Part shown: positions 27,535 through 35,013 of the stretch, piece after piece
Layout: every line of letters starts with the position of its first letter
Numbering within the stretch: position 1 is the stretch's first letter
Notes under the pieces: model-generated
Databases searched by the model: none
What the model saw: only the letters and a program-made list of their open reading frames with translations
Told to the model about the DNA's origin: nothing
NCBI RefSeq assembly: GCF_011947265.1
Contig: NZ_JAATHD010000013.1
Span: forward strand, 1 to 64,000
Reading direction: 5' to 3'
DNA from: Paenibacillus sp. HB172176
GTDB lineage: Bacteria > Bacillota > Bacilli > Paenibacillales > Paenibacillaceae
DNA length: 64,000 nucleotides
Translations under genes and position numbers: made by a program

Positions 27535-29694
27535 GACGGCGATGGCCTGCGCACACAGAAAGTAACGCACAGCTCGAAGGATAATCGCGTAGTCGAGACG
27601 AATTATGTCTATGACCAGCAGCATGTTGTGCTCGAAACCGACGCGAACGACAACCTGAGCGTTCGTTACGTGCGGGGCATCAACTACATCTCCCGCGTGG
27701 ATGCGGCAGACAAGCCATCGTACTTCCTGTTCAACGGGCATGGCGACGTTGTGCATACCGTCTCGAAATCGGGAGACATCGAGAACCAGTATGACTACGA
27801 CATCTTCGGGAATCCAATCCTGACAATCGAAGTGTACGCAAGCGCGATTCGCTATGCGGGTGAATTCTACGACGTCGAGGCCGGGCTCTACTACCTGCGC
27901 GCGCGTTATTACGACCCGTATATCGGTCGGTTTATTTCGGCGGATACGTATTGGGGCGAGGATAATAGCCCGTTGAGCTTGAACTTGTATACGTATACGC
28001 ATAATGATCCGATTAACTTTTGGGATCCGACGGGGCACTGGGAGCAGGGGGATGAAGATCTCAATGTAGAGGCACAAGCAAAGATTATCTCACTTACCAC
28101 TGCTTATTACAGTGCGGATACTAAAGCGGAGAGAGAAGCTATTCAAGCGCAGGCAAGGGCAATAAGAGATGATGAAAAAAATAAGCAAGCTGTTGTGACT
28201 CCGCTAGAATTTAATAAAGGGTCTATTCAAAATATAAATAATAAACTCAAAAATAGTTCTACGGGGTATTTTTCAGGAGATGACTGGAATTCGACCTTGA
28301 AAAAAGAGGGAATTCAGACGAATGTAGAACGTCATCAAACAGAGGCAACTGATCTTTATACCGTAACAACGGGCTTAACCGCAACAACGACAATAGGTAG
28401 AACCAATTTAAGCGTGGAACTAGAAAATACACATTCGTACAATACGAATACGGCAACGACCAAGGATAGTGCATCAGCTAATCTGAAGTTATCGTATAAC
28501 GTAAACGCGAATGAGGCGAAGTTTGTCCAGAGCATGGCTTCGGAGGACACGACGTTAGAGCAAGTACTATATGTACTGGATACACTGGAGCGTAGCGATG
28601 GAAAACTATCAAAGTCTGATTTGAAGAATGCAGGATTGGAGTATCACTCGGGACTTTTGTGGACAAGTGTTGGAGATAATCTAAGTACAATTGAAGCTGC
28701 CTATGATCTTAGTACAAAAGGATATAGTGTAGTAGAAGGCGAAATTGAATACCAAAAAGAATTGTCAGCAAAATTTCAAGAAGGGCTTAGTGTATGGGCC
28801 TTAGGTGCAGCAGGTGGGGGTTTTAGAATCAGTACTGCTCGCCGCAGCGATATCGCATCTACTGAAATAACGGCAACCCGAGCGAACAAGACGAGCAAAA
28901 CAACAGCGGAAACGTCGAATGGGTATAAGCGTAGTTCGGAGCAGAAATTAAAAATTGATGGTTGCCAATGCTTCACCGCCGGGACCAAGGTTCAAACAGA
29001 AGCTGGAGAGAAGAATATTGAAGACATTGAAGTCGGAGATAAGGTTCTTTCCAAGGATGAAGAGACTGGTGAGGTAGCGTACAAAGAGGTTACAGCGACA
29101 TTTAATCACGAAACGGGAACAGATGAGATTTACAAAATTCATGTTGGCGACCAAGTGATTGAATCGACCTTTAATCATCCATTCTGGGTAGATGGCAAGG
29201 GATGGACGTTCGTCAAAGACCTCAAGCCTGGTGACTTGCTTGTCCAGAGTGACGGGCATACACTCAAGATAGAGAGCATCGAGCTGGAGCATGAGAAAGC
29301 TACTGTTTATAACATGACGGTAGATGAATTCCATACTTATTTTGTAAGCGATCTTGGGTTTTGGGTGCATAATACAGATAATGAAAATTGCAGGGTGTAT
29401 TATGCAAGTCCAAAACACGACCCCAAAACAGGTTGGGGTAGCCCGAATCCGATTCCTAATAACGAAGTTGGTCAAAAACTGCTGGATGGAGCTTATTCGT
29501 CTTCAAAGAATAAACAACTTTATAATGTTTATGAAGGCAAATTAGTTAAGTTTCAGCCTGATTCAAACGGGTCATGGCATCCTTATGCTGTTGCTAATCC
29601 TGCTAAGGAGGTACCGACTGACGTTTTAAGACAGATGCTAAATGATGGCCTTATTACCAAAACGGAATATAACAAATTTCTAAAAAATAACTAG
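27535..29694 (+). CDS. C-terminal part of the RHS toxin: RHS core end, Hint domain, toxin tip
   Basis: Same frame as the upstream gene, directly after its TAA. A GTG at 27628 exists but has no ribosome site, so independent translation is doubtful. The core end is intact (FISADTYWGEDNSPLSLNLYTYT, then FWDPTGH at about 28020-28040). An AT-rich linker follows. The Hint protease domain runs 28969-29373, beginning CFTAGTKVQT and ending with the splice-type VHN; such pretoxin Hint domains release the toxin by self-cleavage. The last 106 residues (29374-29691) are the toxin, with a conserved-looking LYNVYEGKLVKFQPD and WHPYAV; I cannot assign its activity. Without the nonsense codon the full protein would be about 3,345 residues. 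Confidence 0.82.
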   Translation, partial: DGDGLRTQKVTHSSKDNRVVETNYVYDQQHVVLETDANDNLSVRYVRGINYISRVDAADKPSYFLFNGHGDVVHTVSKSGDIENQYDYDIFGNPILTIEVYASAIRYAGEFYDVEAGLYYLRARYYDPYIGRFISADTYWGEDNSPLSLNLYTYTHNDPINFWDPTGHWEQGDEDLNVEAQAKIISLTTAYYSADTKAEREAIQAQARAIRDDEKNKQAVVTPLEFNKGSIQNINNKLKNSSTGYFSGDDWNSTLKKEGIQTNVERHQTEATDLYTVTTGLTATTTIGRTNLSVELENTHSYNTNTATTKDSASANLKLSYNVNANEAKFVQSMASEDTTLEQVLYVLDTLERSDGKLSKSDLKNAGLEYHSGLLWTSVGDNLSTIEAAYDLSTKGYSVVEGEIEYQKELSAKFQEGLSVWALGAAGGGFRISTARRSDIASTEITATRANKTSKTTAETSNGYKRSSEQKLKIDGCQCFTAGTKVQTEAGEKNIEDIEVGDKVLSKDEETGEVAYKEVTATFNHETGTDEIYKIHVGDQVIESTFNHPFWVDGKGWTFVKDLKPGDLLVQSDGHTLKIESIELEHEKATVYNMTVDEFHTYFVSDLGFWVHNTDNENCRVYYASPKHDPKTGWGSPNPIPNNEVGQKLLDGAYSSSKNKQLYNVYEGKLVKFQPDSNGSWHPYAVANPAKEVPTDVLRQMLNDGLITKTEYNKFLKNN

Positions 29695-29704
29695 AGGTGA
29701 TTTT

Positions 29705-30325
29705 TTGAAGGTGTTTGGGGGCTCCGACAGATTTTCTTATGGATATAAATTCCTTGATAATCCCTTTAATGAACAGGGTATTTTGGGGGAGTCGTGGGGG
29801 TTATTTGAACTAAGAATTAATGGAAAGGACGTTTGTAAGTATATTCAAAATCATCGTCAACAAACATATACGTGGAACTTGATTTATCTTGTTGAATGGC
29901 TAATTGAAAATCTTGACGGTGCAATAAATGATTCCTCTTATCCAATACCTGTTTCAGGGAATGATATTTTTGAGTTAAAAAGACATTCTGAAATATATTT
30001 AGACGAAGATGAGGAGGATTGGGAAAAGTGGTTTGAACTAAAACAGGACTGGGAGTTCCGGCACTCATGGATATCGGCAAGAGCTGGTTCTTTCCTTGCT
30101 GATGTAACATTTAGAAGAAATAATTCGGATGTAGAAATTTCATGGGACAACGAAGATTTGTATGAAGAAGTTGCATATGTTCACTTAAAGGGTGCATATG
30201 AATTACCCTTGCAAGAGTTTATTGATATTACCAACAGGTTTGTAAAGGAGTTTCTCAGTGATTTAGAAACAAAATGTCGAAATGAAAAAGAGAGAGAATA
30301 TCTACAAAATTTAAGAGCAAGATGA
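29705..30325 (+). CDS. probable cognate immunity protein of the RHS toxin
   Basis: 206 residues from TTG 29705, five bases after AGAGGTGA and 10 bases after the toxin stop codon. No family recognised with confidence. It is acidic, soluble and has no signal peptide. The segment SWISARAGSFLADVTFRRN and then VEISWDNEDLYEE forms the most distinctive core. Position directly behind the toxin tip, with the same low GC content, is the standard arrangement for polymorphic toxin and immunity pairs. It ends at a strong hairpin. Confidence 0.72.
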   Translation: MKVFGGSDRFSYGYKFLDNPFNEQGILGESWGLFELRINGKDVCKYIQNHRQQTYTWNLIYLVEWLIENLDGAINDSSYPIPVSGNDIFELKRHSEIYLDEDEEDWEKWFELKQDWEFRHSWISARAGSFLADVTFRRNNSDVEISWDNEDLYEEVAYVHLKGAYELPLQEFIDITNRFVKEFLSDLETKCRNEKEREYLQNLRAR

Positions 30326-30340
30326 AAAATCTATACAATA

Positions 30341-30368
30341 GACCTTGAGGTTATTCCTCAAGGTCTTC
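30341..30368 (+). terminator. terminator after the RHS immunity gene
   Basis: GACCTTGAGG (30341-30350), five-base loop, CCTCAAGGTC (30356-30365), then TTC. The ten-pair stem is perfect; the T tract is weak. Confidence 0.7.
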
Positions 30369-30440
30369 ATATTATCCCATCTTATGTGGCTCCATAGTAT
30401 GAGATGTCGTGTAAGGAGAGACATGGTATTCACATTCAAT

Positions 30441-30611
30441 CCTGCATTCCCGAAACAATTATAACGAGGCGCTCACAACCCGCATTGTTATCGGTTTTTC
30501 TTGAAATTCATAGTTATAAATCGTTATAACGAGTTTCTGGAAGAATTAGCGATAAACCCAGTCATATCAAGCCTTTTCAGACCCTCGTTATAATTTGACC
30601 GGGAATGCAGG
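30441..30611. mobile_element. 171-bp miniature inverted-repeat element with target-site duplication
   Basis: The ends are inverted repeats: CCTGCATTCCCG-N4-AATTATAACGAGG on the left and its complement on the right (30583-30611), differing mainly in the four middle bases. The centre holds another palindromic copy, ATCGTTATAACGAG. The element is flanked on both sides by TTCAAT (30435-30440 and 30612-30617), as expected for a target-site duplication. It has no coding capacity, so it would have moved with the help of a transposase elsewhere. It lies just upstream of a toxin remnant and may have inserted in it. Confidence 0.75.
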
Positions 30612-30632
30612 TTCAATCATAGATTATTGTAA

Positions 30633-30770
30633 TGTGGGTGGCCCAAAGTGAGTCCAGTGAAGGCACAAGGCACGATAAGCGCCTATGAGCGCAGTCGATG
30701 GTCAAATCATTTTGAAACTCAAAGCAATCCGAGAGTTGGGAAATATAAGGGAGTGAAGAACATTGGCTAA
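30633..30770 (+). pseudogene. remnant C-terminal tail of a displaced RHS toxin
   Basis: An open frame of 45 codons without a start follows a TAA. It ends AYERSRWSNHFETQSNP...KYKGVKNIG, stop at 30768-30770. Its last bases overlap the start of the Imm26-like gene (TTG 30763), and that gene's ribosome site lies inside it. This is the layout of a toxin and its immunity gene, so I read it as the surviving tip of a former toxin module. The frame cannot be followed upstream across the miniature element. Confidence 0.55.
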
Positions 30771-31245
30771 GAGTATCCGATATAAAATAGGGGATATCTT
30801 TCTTGTTCCGCTTGAACGTGATCTCAATGGAGTTGGAAGAATTCTAAGTTCAAGCCAAGCGACTGTTCTTTTAGAACTATATCGCATGAAACCAGTAACA
30901 AAGGCTGAAGAATTTAATTTTGAAGAAGCGATACAAGAAAAAGCTCTTATCATGAGCTGGTGTTATGATGATGCCCATCGTAAGGGGGGGTGGAAAATAA
31001 TAGGGAATCAACCTGTTAAAGGTGAAATAGAAATGCCGTACTTTTGGACACAAGATGCAGGAAATTTAAAGTATTACATTAGAAAAGGAACAATGGATTC
31101 ATTCAGGACAATTGGAGAACGTATCGAAATAGCAAAGGAAGAAATCCATAACTATGATCCTTATGGAATCGGAAATGAAATATCAGAACGGAAGAGATAT
31201 ATCAAGAAGCTGGTCCTTGCAGGACTACTTCACTTGGGAGAGTAA
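30763..31245 (+). CDS. Imm26-like immunity protein
   Basis: 160 residues from TTG 30763, with AAGGGAG nine bases upstream. The N-terminal YKIGDIFLVPLERDLNGVGRIL pattern and the central VLLELY resemble the Imm26 immunity family found next to polymorphic toxins, by eye and not by search. It is soluble and lacks a signal peptide. It follows a toxin tail remnant rather than a complete toxin, so it appears to be a retained orphan immunity gene that could protect against related strains. Confidence 0.65.
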   Translation: MAKSIRYKIGDIFLVPLERDLNGVGRILSSSQATVLLELYRMKPVTKAEEFNFEEAIQEKALIMSWCYDDAHRKGGWKIIGNQPVKGEIEMPYFWTQDAGNLKYYIRKGTMDSFRTIGERIEIAKEEIHNYDPYGIGNEISERKRYIKKLVLAGLLHLGE

Positions 31246-31249
31246 AACG

Positions 31250-31291
31250 ATGGGAACATGGGGAATGGATTTATTTGATGATGGAAAGTAG
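31250..31291 (+). pseudogene. 13-codon DUF4259-like N-terminal remnant
   Basis: It reads MGTWGMDLFDDGK then TAG. The MGTWG start is the signature of DUF4259-family proteins, and a longer relative (MGIWGAGIMDD) follows 340 bases on. It overlaps the start of the barstar-like gene and may be a decayed gene or a coupling leader. Confidence 0.5.
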
Positions 31292-31574
31292 AGAGAAAAA
31301 ACGGGTAGTTCTCGATGTGAGCACTGTTCATAAATCGGCGGAGCTTCACGCTTTACTGAGAAAGGAACTAAAGTTCCCGGAATTTTATGGAATGAATTGG
31401 GATGCTTTTTGGGATGTCATTACAGGAATGGTTGAATTGCCTGAGACTCTTAGTTTTGAGGGATGGGATAAACTAAAAGTTGCTTTACCTGAAGATACTA
31501 AAATTCTCAGCAACTTGTTGTATAAATTTAACGAAGAGCATCCCAACTGGAAATGCAATGTAATTTTTAATTGA
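31278..31574 (+). CDS. barstar-family ribonuclease inhibitor
   Basis: 98 residues from ATG 31278 (ATG 31281 also possible; TTG 31275 in frame). The pattern matches barstar: VVLDVSTVHKSAELHALLRKEL, then FPEFYGMNWDAFWDVITG with the aromatic and acidic residues that fill the barnase active site, and a C-terminal strand CNVIFN. Barstar binds and blocks barnase-type ribonucleases in the cytoplasm. No barnase gene is seen in this window, so it is probably an orphan immunity gene against RNase toxins of competitors. It follows the Imm26-like gene by 32 bases. Confidence 0.85.
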   Translation: MMESREKKRVVLDVSTVHKSAELHALLRKELKFPEFYGMNWDAFWDVITGMVELPETLSFEGWDKLKVALPEDTKILSNLLYKFNEEHPNWKCNVIFN

Positions 31575-31629
31575 GAATTACAACAAGAGCCTTATATACG
31601 CTAACCTACAATATTTCTGGAGGTGCTTG

Positions 31630-31970
31630 ATGGGAATTTGGGGCGCAGGGATTATGGATGACGATTTGGCGCTTGATATGAAGAGCGAGTTTGATGAAAT
31701 CATGATGGAAGAGAGAGACGTGGTCCGCGCTACCGAAACGGTGTTAGAAGTGTTTGACGATAGCTTGGAGGATGAAGATGAAGGAACTGTCGTTATTCTA
31801 ACTCTTGCTTATCTGCAGGCGCAAGCAGGAAATTTGTTGGAGCTGATTGCTCGACGGGCATAGGAATTAATTGAATCTGGAGAGGGACTCAAGATGAACA
31901 ATTGCTGAGTGACCGGAAGCGTGCTTTGGATGAACTGAAGGAACAAATCTTGAACAGCTTAAAATTGTAA
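31630..31970 (+). pseudogene. DUF4259-family gene broken by a stop and a frameshift
   Basis: ATG 31630 follows GGAGGT by five bases. The first 77 codons (MGIWGAGIMDDDLALDMKSEF...) match DUF4259 and end at TAG 31861. After the stop the same frame continues ELIESGEGLK, and a one-base shift then gives DEQLLSDRKRALDELKEQ to a TAA at 31968-31970. The two downstream pieces are clearly the former C-terminus. The truncated protein might still be made. DUF4259 genes are common in immunity clusters of Bacillota; function unknown. Confidence 0.75.
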
Positions 31971-32015
31971 ATTTAACAAGACAATGCATTCCAGGTTTAG
32001 ATCGGAGGTTTTCGT

Positions 32016-32444
32016 ATGCAGGTGGAACAAAAGAACGTGAAATTCCTTATAGATGGGGAACGTCGAATATATGGACAATTGTTTTTATACGAAGAATCCC
32101 CTGATGATGAGGATATGGTTCTGTTAGAGGCAGAATTAATGGGAAAAGAATTTAAATTCAAGAGCGAGAGTTTTTTTTCTGCTCTCATCGCTTTGAGAAG
32201 AGAATTGGAGAAAGAGGGTATACAAATTTTGTGCAATGGATCGGCTCGAAAGGTGTACCCCTCCAGGATGCAGCTATCTATGGGGAGCGGGAGATTGGCT
32301 TATATTCTAACTATGGGTCAACAAGCTAAAAGCTCAGATATGGTCGATATCTTTGATTATGATGATGAATTTGAGTTTGTTGCAATTAACAAGCAGGTAA
32401 TATACTACAATGAATGGTTGAACAGTATAATCTTACAGAAGTGA
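32016..32444 (+). CDS. hypothetical protein, possible immunity protein
   Basis: 142 residues, with GGAGG eight bases before the ATG. Soluble and acidic, no signal peptide. It reads VKFLIDGERRIYGQLFLYEE near the start, FSALIALRRELEKEGIQILCNG in the middle, and SMGSGRLAYILTMGQQA near 90-106. I do not recognise the family. Small size, low GC content and position among immunity genes suggest an immunity role, which is inference only. Confidence 0.6.
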   Translation: MQVEQKNVKFLIDGERRIYGQLFLYEESPDDEDMVLLEAELMGKEFKFKSESFFSALIALRRELEKEGIQILCNGSARKVYPSRMQLSMGSGRLAYILTMGQQAKSSDMVDIFDYDDEFEFVAINKQVIYYNEWLNSIILQK

Positions 32445-32523
32445 TTTGCAGATATATAAGTAATACGTAAAGTGAATCGCAAGATAGTGAAGGTCGAATT
32501 TGTGATTTAAAATTTACGGTTGG

Positions 32524-32560
32524 AATCTTGATTGGCCCTGCACCTTTCAAGGTTTTTCTT
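32524..32560 (+). terminator. terminator-like hairpin of the recurring type
   Basis: AATCTTGATTGGCC and CCTTTCAAGGTTTTT form a stem with one mismatch. It and the following bases (TTTTTCTT..GGCGAGCA) resemble 51342-51400, so more than the stem is shared. Confidence 0.6.
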
Positions 32561-32568
32561 CGGGCTGT

Positions 32569-32761
32569 GGCGAGCAGTACGCCTATGATCTGGCGGGCCG
32601 GATGACTGCCAAGACGGATCGCGAAGGCTATGAGACATATTACGGATGGTCCTGATGTTCCTCATATTGGATATCAAACTGAAGGAAAGCAAAACCAAAG
32701 TGGAGGTGCAGTAAGAGGACATAAATTTGTAGATGATGTGCCAGTCAATAGATCAAGATAG
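32569..32761 (+). pseudogene. orphan RHS core fragment joined to a toxin tip
   Basis: Bases 32569-32636 match the RHS gene at 26134-26201 at 65 of 68 positions by my count, encoding AYDLAGRMTAKTDREGYE. After GAGAC the match ends abruptly. In another frame a toxin-like tail follows, HITDGPDVPHIGYQTEGK...RGHKFVDDVPVNRSR, stop TAG at 32759-32761. There is no start codon or ribosome site. This is an orphan C-terminal module of the kind left when an RHS gene swaps its tip. An immunity-like gene follows 74 bases on. Confidence 0.75.
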
Positions 32762-32835
32762 AGAAACCGGAAAAACCGATATTATTATAGAAGTAGGGAA
32801 ACAGTTATCCCTACTTCTATTTCTGGAGGGATATT

Positions 32836-33260
32836 ATGTGGGATCTTAGAAATCAAATTTTAGATGCAGCTAAGTTATTGGCTATTAATGTTGAAGAATT
32901 GACAGAGGAATACTCATGTACAATAAAAGCTGAAGTGTCAGAGAATTTTATTAAAGGTGGGGGCGAGATTAATTGGGAAAACTTTTTGAATAAAGAATCC
33001 ATACAAAATGATGAAGCATGGAGATGGGTTAGTGATTATATCGGTGATTCTGAAGCCATATTATTTTTTAACAATGATGATGAAAAACTAGCGTTTAACT
33101 TTTTAAAGGTGAAGATGTAGTGAGCATACTGGGAGAGATGTTCAATGTTGAATTCTACATAACGAATAAACGGTGTGATTATTTATTGTGCTTTAATCAC
33201 CATGATTATTTAATAGCTTGTGGCGAGGCAATAAATTGGATTAAAGACAGAAAATTATAA
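32836..33260 (+). pseudogene. immunity-like gene with a one-base frameshift
   Basis: ATG 32836 follows GGAGGG. The first 94 codons end at TAG 33118, but restoring one A near 33106 continues the frame as GEDVVSILGEMFNVEFYITN...YLLCFNHHDYLIACGEAINWIKD to TAA 33258. The joined protein would be about 141 residues. A homopolymer A run at the break makes slippage or a sequencing error possible. It directly follows the orphan RHS tip and is its likely immunity gene. Family not named with confidence. Confidence 0.7.
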
Positions 33261-33388
33261 TTTAGGGCTATTGCACTCTGGGGATATAAATGCAGCGTGC
33301 AAGAACGCTCATTCCAAAAATCCGCTCGAAATCACTGACTGTCCTTGTCAGTAATTATAGTGTACACTTCGAACAGGAGGCGATTCAT

Positions 33389-33973
33389 GTGGTGAAAAAA
33401 TCGAGTGATTTGCCGGTTATGTCCTTTGACAGTCCATTGTCTTTCGAGAGTTGGCTGAGCGATAATTATGATACCTCGCCCGGCATCCGATTGCAGATTG
33501 CGAAAAAAAATTCCGGCGTCGTTACGGTTTCCTATAACGAAGCGCTAGAGGTTGCCTTATGTTACGGTTGGGTTGACAGTCAGAAAGAAGCGTTAGATGC
33601 GAAAACATGGCTGCAGCGCTTCACTCCGCGCGGGGCCAAGAGCATGTGGTCGAAAGTCAATAAAGATAAAACGGAACAGCTGATTGCAACAGGGCGAATG
33701 AAGACTCCCGGATATCAGGCCATTGAAGCGGCCAAAAAGAACGGGAACTGGGATAAAGCCTACGAGTCTCAAAGCATCGCCTCGCTGCCTGAGGACTTCG
33801 CGACCCAGTTGGAGCGCAATGCCCAGGCTAAGGCGTTCTACGATACGCTCGACAGACAAAATAAATATTCAATCGGATTTCGAATTAACAACGCCAAAAA
33901 ACAGGAAACCCGAGAGAAGCGGATCCGGCAGTTCATCGAGATGCTTGAGAATGGCGAAAAAATTTATCCTTAA
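33389..33973 (+). CDS. YdeI/OmpD-associated family protein
   Basis: 194 residues from GTG 33389 (AGGAGG eight bases upstream); the open frame continues further back without a ribosome site. Family signatures include FESWLSDNYDTSPGIRLQIAKK, YNEALEVALCYGWVDSQKEALD, the basic RFTPRGAKSMWSKVNKDK, and a C-terminal AKKQETREKRIRQFIEML. This family is often called a bacteriocin-protection or YdeI-like protein; its biochemical role is not settled. GC content is back to the chromosomal level, marking the end of the AT-rich toxin block. Confidence 0.82.
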   Translation: MVKKSSDLPVMSFDSPLSFESWLSDNYDTSPGIRLQIAKKNSGVVTVSYNEALEVALCYGWVDSQKEALDAKTWLQRFTPRGAKSMWSKVNKDKTEQLIATGRMKTPGYQAIEAAKKNGNWDKAYESQSIASLPEDFATQLERNAQAKAFYDTLDRQNKYSIGFRINNAKKQETREKRIRQFIEMLENGEKIYP

Positions 33974-34017
33974 CCCCATTGATATATCCAACTCATCAAA
34001 GGAAGGTATGGCGAACG

Positions 34018-35013
34018 ATGTCCAAAGCAGACCATATGCTGTCCATTCTGTGGTTACTCCGGTCAGGTAGACGAATGACCGCTAAGCAGCTCGCGAACGA
34101 GCTGGAGATCCATATTCGTACGGTATACCGATACATCGATTCGTTGTGTGCCAGCGGGGTCCCCATTATAGCCGACTCAGGGCCAAACGGAGGTTATCGA
34201 ATACTGGATCGGTTCACGGAGTCCCCCCTAATGTTCGATATGGATGAACAAAAGGCGCTGGCTCACGCTTCAACGTTCGCTCACGAGGCGGGTTACCCGT
34301 TCAAAGATGAGCTCAATCGGGCGATTAACAAGTTGAAGCGCTATACGAATGAAGAGCAGCTCGATCGAATCGAGCGCCATATGGAAGGCATCTCCATCAT
34401 TAATCCGCCGATCGAAGAGATGCAAAGGAATTGGCTTCGGATTTTGGAAGATGCGGCTGCCGGGGGCAGAGCTGTGGAAATCGTGTACGACAACGGCAAG
34501 CGAGAGACTCCTAGCATTCGCGAAATCGACCCTTATGGCATTGTCCATTGGAAAGGGAGTTGGTATGTCGTCGGGTATTGCAACCTTCGGAAGGCGATAC
34601 GCAGCTTCAGGGTGGATCGCATTTCCAGAATCGCACCGCGTGATCGTTATTTCGAGCGGCCTTCCGAGTTCTCTGCAAAAGATTTTCTGCTGCTCAACTT
34701 GCTGCCGAGCGCTTCCCATTCGGAATCTCTCCTAACCGTAAAGATCCGGGGCTATGAGCAGGCGCTGGACCTCTTATGCCAGCATTGGCTATTCAGCCAT
34801 ACGCTTGTCGAACGTAAAGAGGGACAAGCCTTATTCAAGCTTAGCCTGTCTTCTTTGGAATCCTATGTGCCTTACTTTCTTCTCCCTTACGGGAAATCGC
34901 TGGTCATTCTCGAACCGGACATGCTTATTGAAAGGCTAGTGGAAGTAAGCCGCGATATTGCGGCACATTACGAATCGATGCTGTCGGTTCGAATCCCGGA
35001 TAGCAAAGGATGA
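34018..35013 (+). CDS. HTH and WYL-domain transcriptional regulator (YafY-like)
   Basis: 331 residues from ATG 34018, with GGAAGG about 11 bases upstream. The N-terminal winged helix-turn-helix (about 10-60) contains MTAKQLANELEIHIRTVYRYIDSL. The middle holds a WYL domain: REIDPYGIVHWKGSWYVVGYC with the conserved Trp-Tyr and then IRSFRVDRISRI. The C-terminal WCX-like region follows. Such proteins bind a small ligand or nucleic acid and act as repressors or activators. It overlaps the next gene by four bases (ATGA), so the monooxygenase-like protein is probably in its regulon. Confidence 0.87.
   Translation: MSKADHMLSILWLLRSGRRMTAKQLANELEIHIRTVYRYIDSLCASGVPIIADSGPNGGYRILDRFTESPLMFDMDEQKALAHASTFAHEAGYPFKDELNRAINKLKRYTNEEQLDRIERHMEGISIINPPIEEMQRNWLRILEDAAAGGRAVEIVYDNGKRETPSIREIDPYGIVHWKGSWYVVGYCNLRKAIRSFRVDRISRIAPRDRYFERPSEFSAKDFLLLNLLPSASHSESLLTVKIRGYEQALDLLCQHWLFSHTLVERKEGQALFKLSLSSLESYVPYFLLPYGKSLVILEPDMLIERLVEVSRDIAAHYESMLSVRIPDSKG

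Noticed and set aside
27628-29694. Independent gene starting at GTG 27628
   Set aside because: No ribosome site, and the sequence before it is uninterrupted RHS repeat in the same frame; it is the continuation of the upstream gene after one stop codon.
30441-30611. Riboswitch or structured RNA in place of a mobile element
   Set aside because: The flanking TTCAAT duplication and end-to-end symmetry are better explained by insertion of a miniature element.
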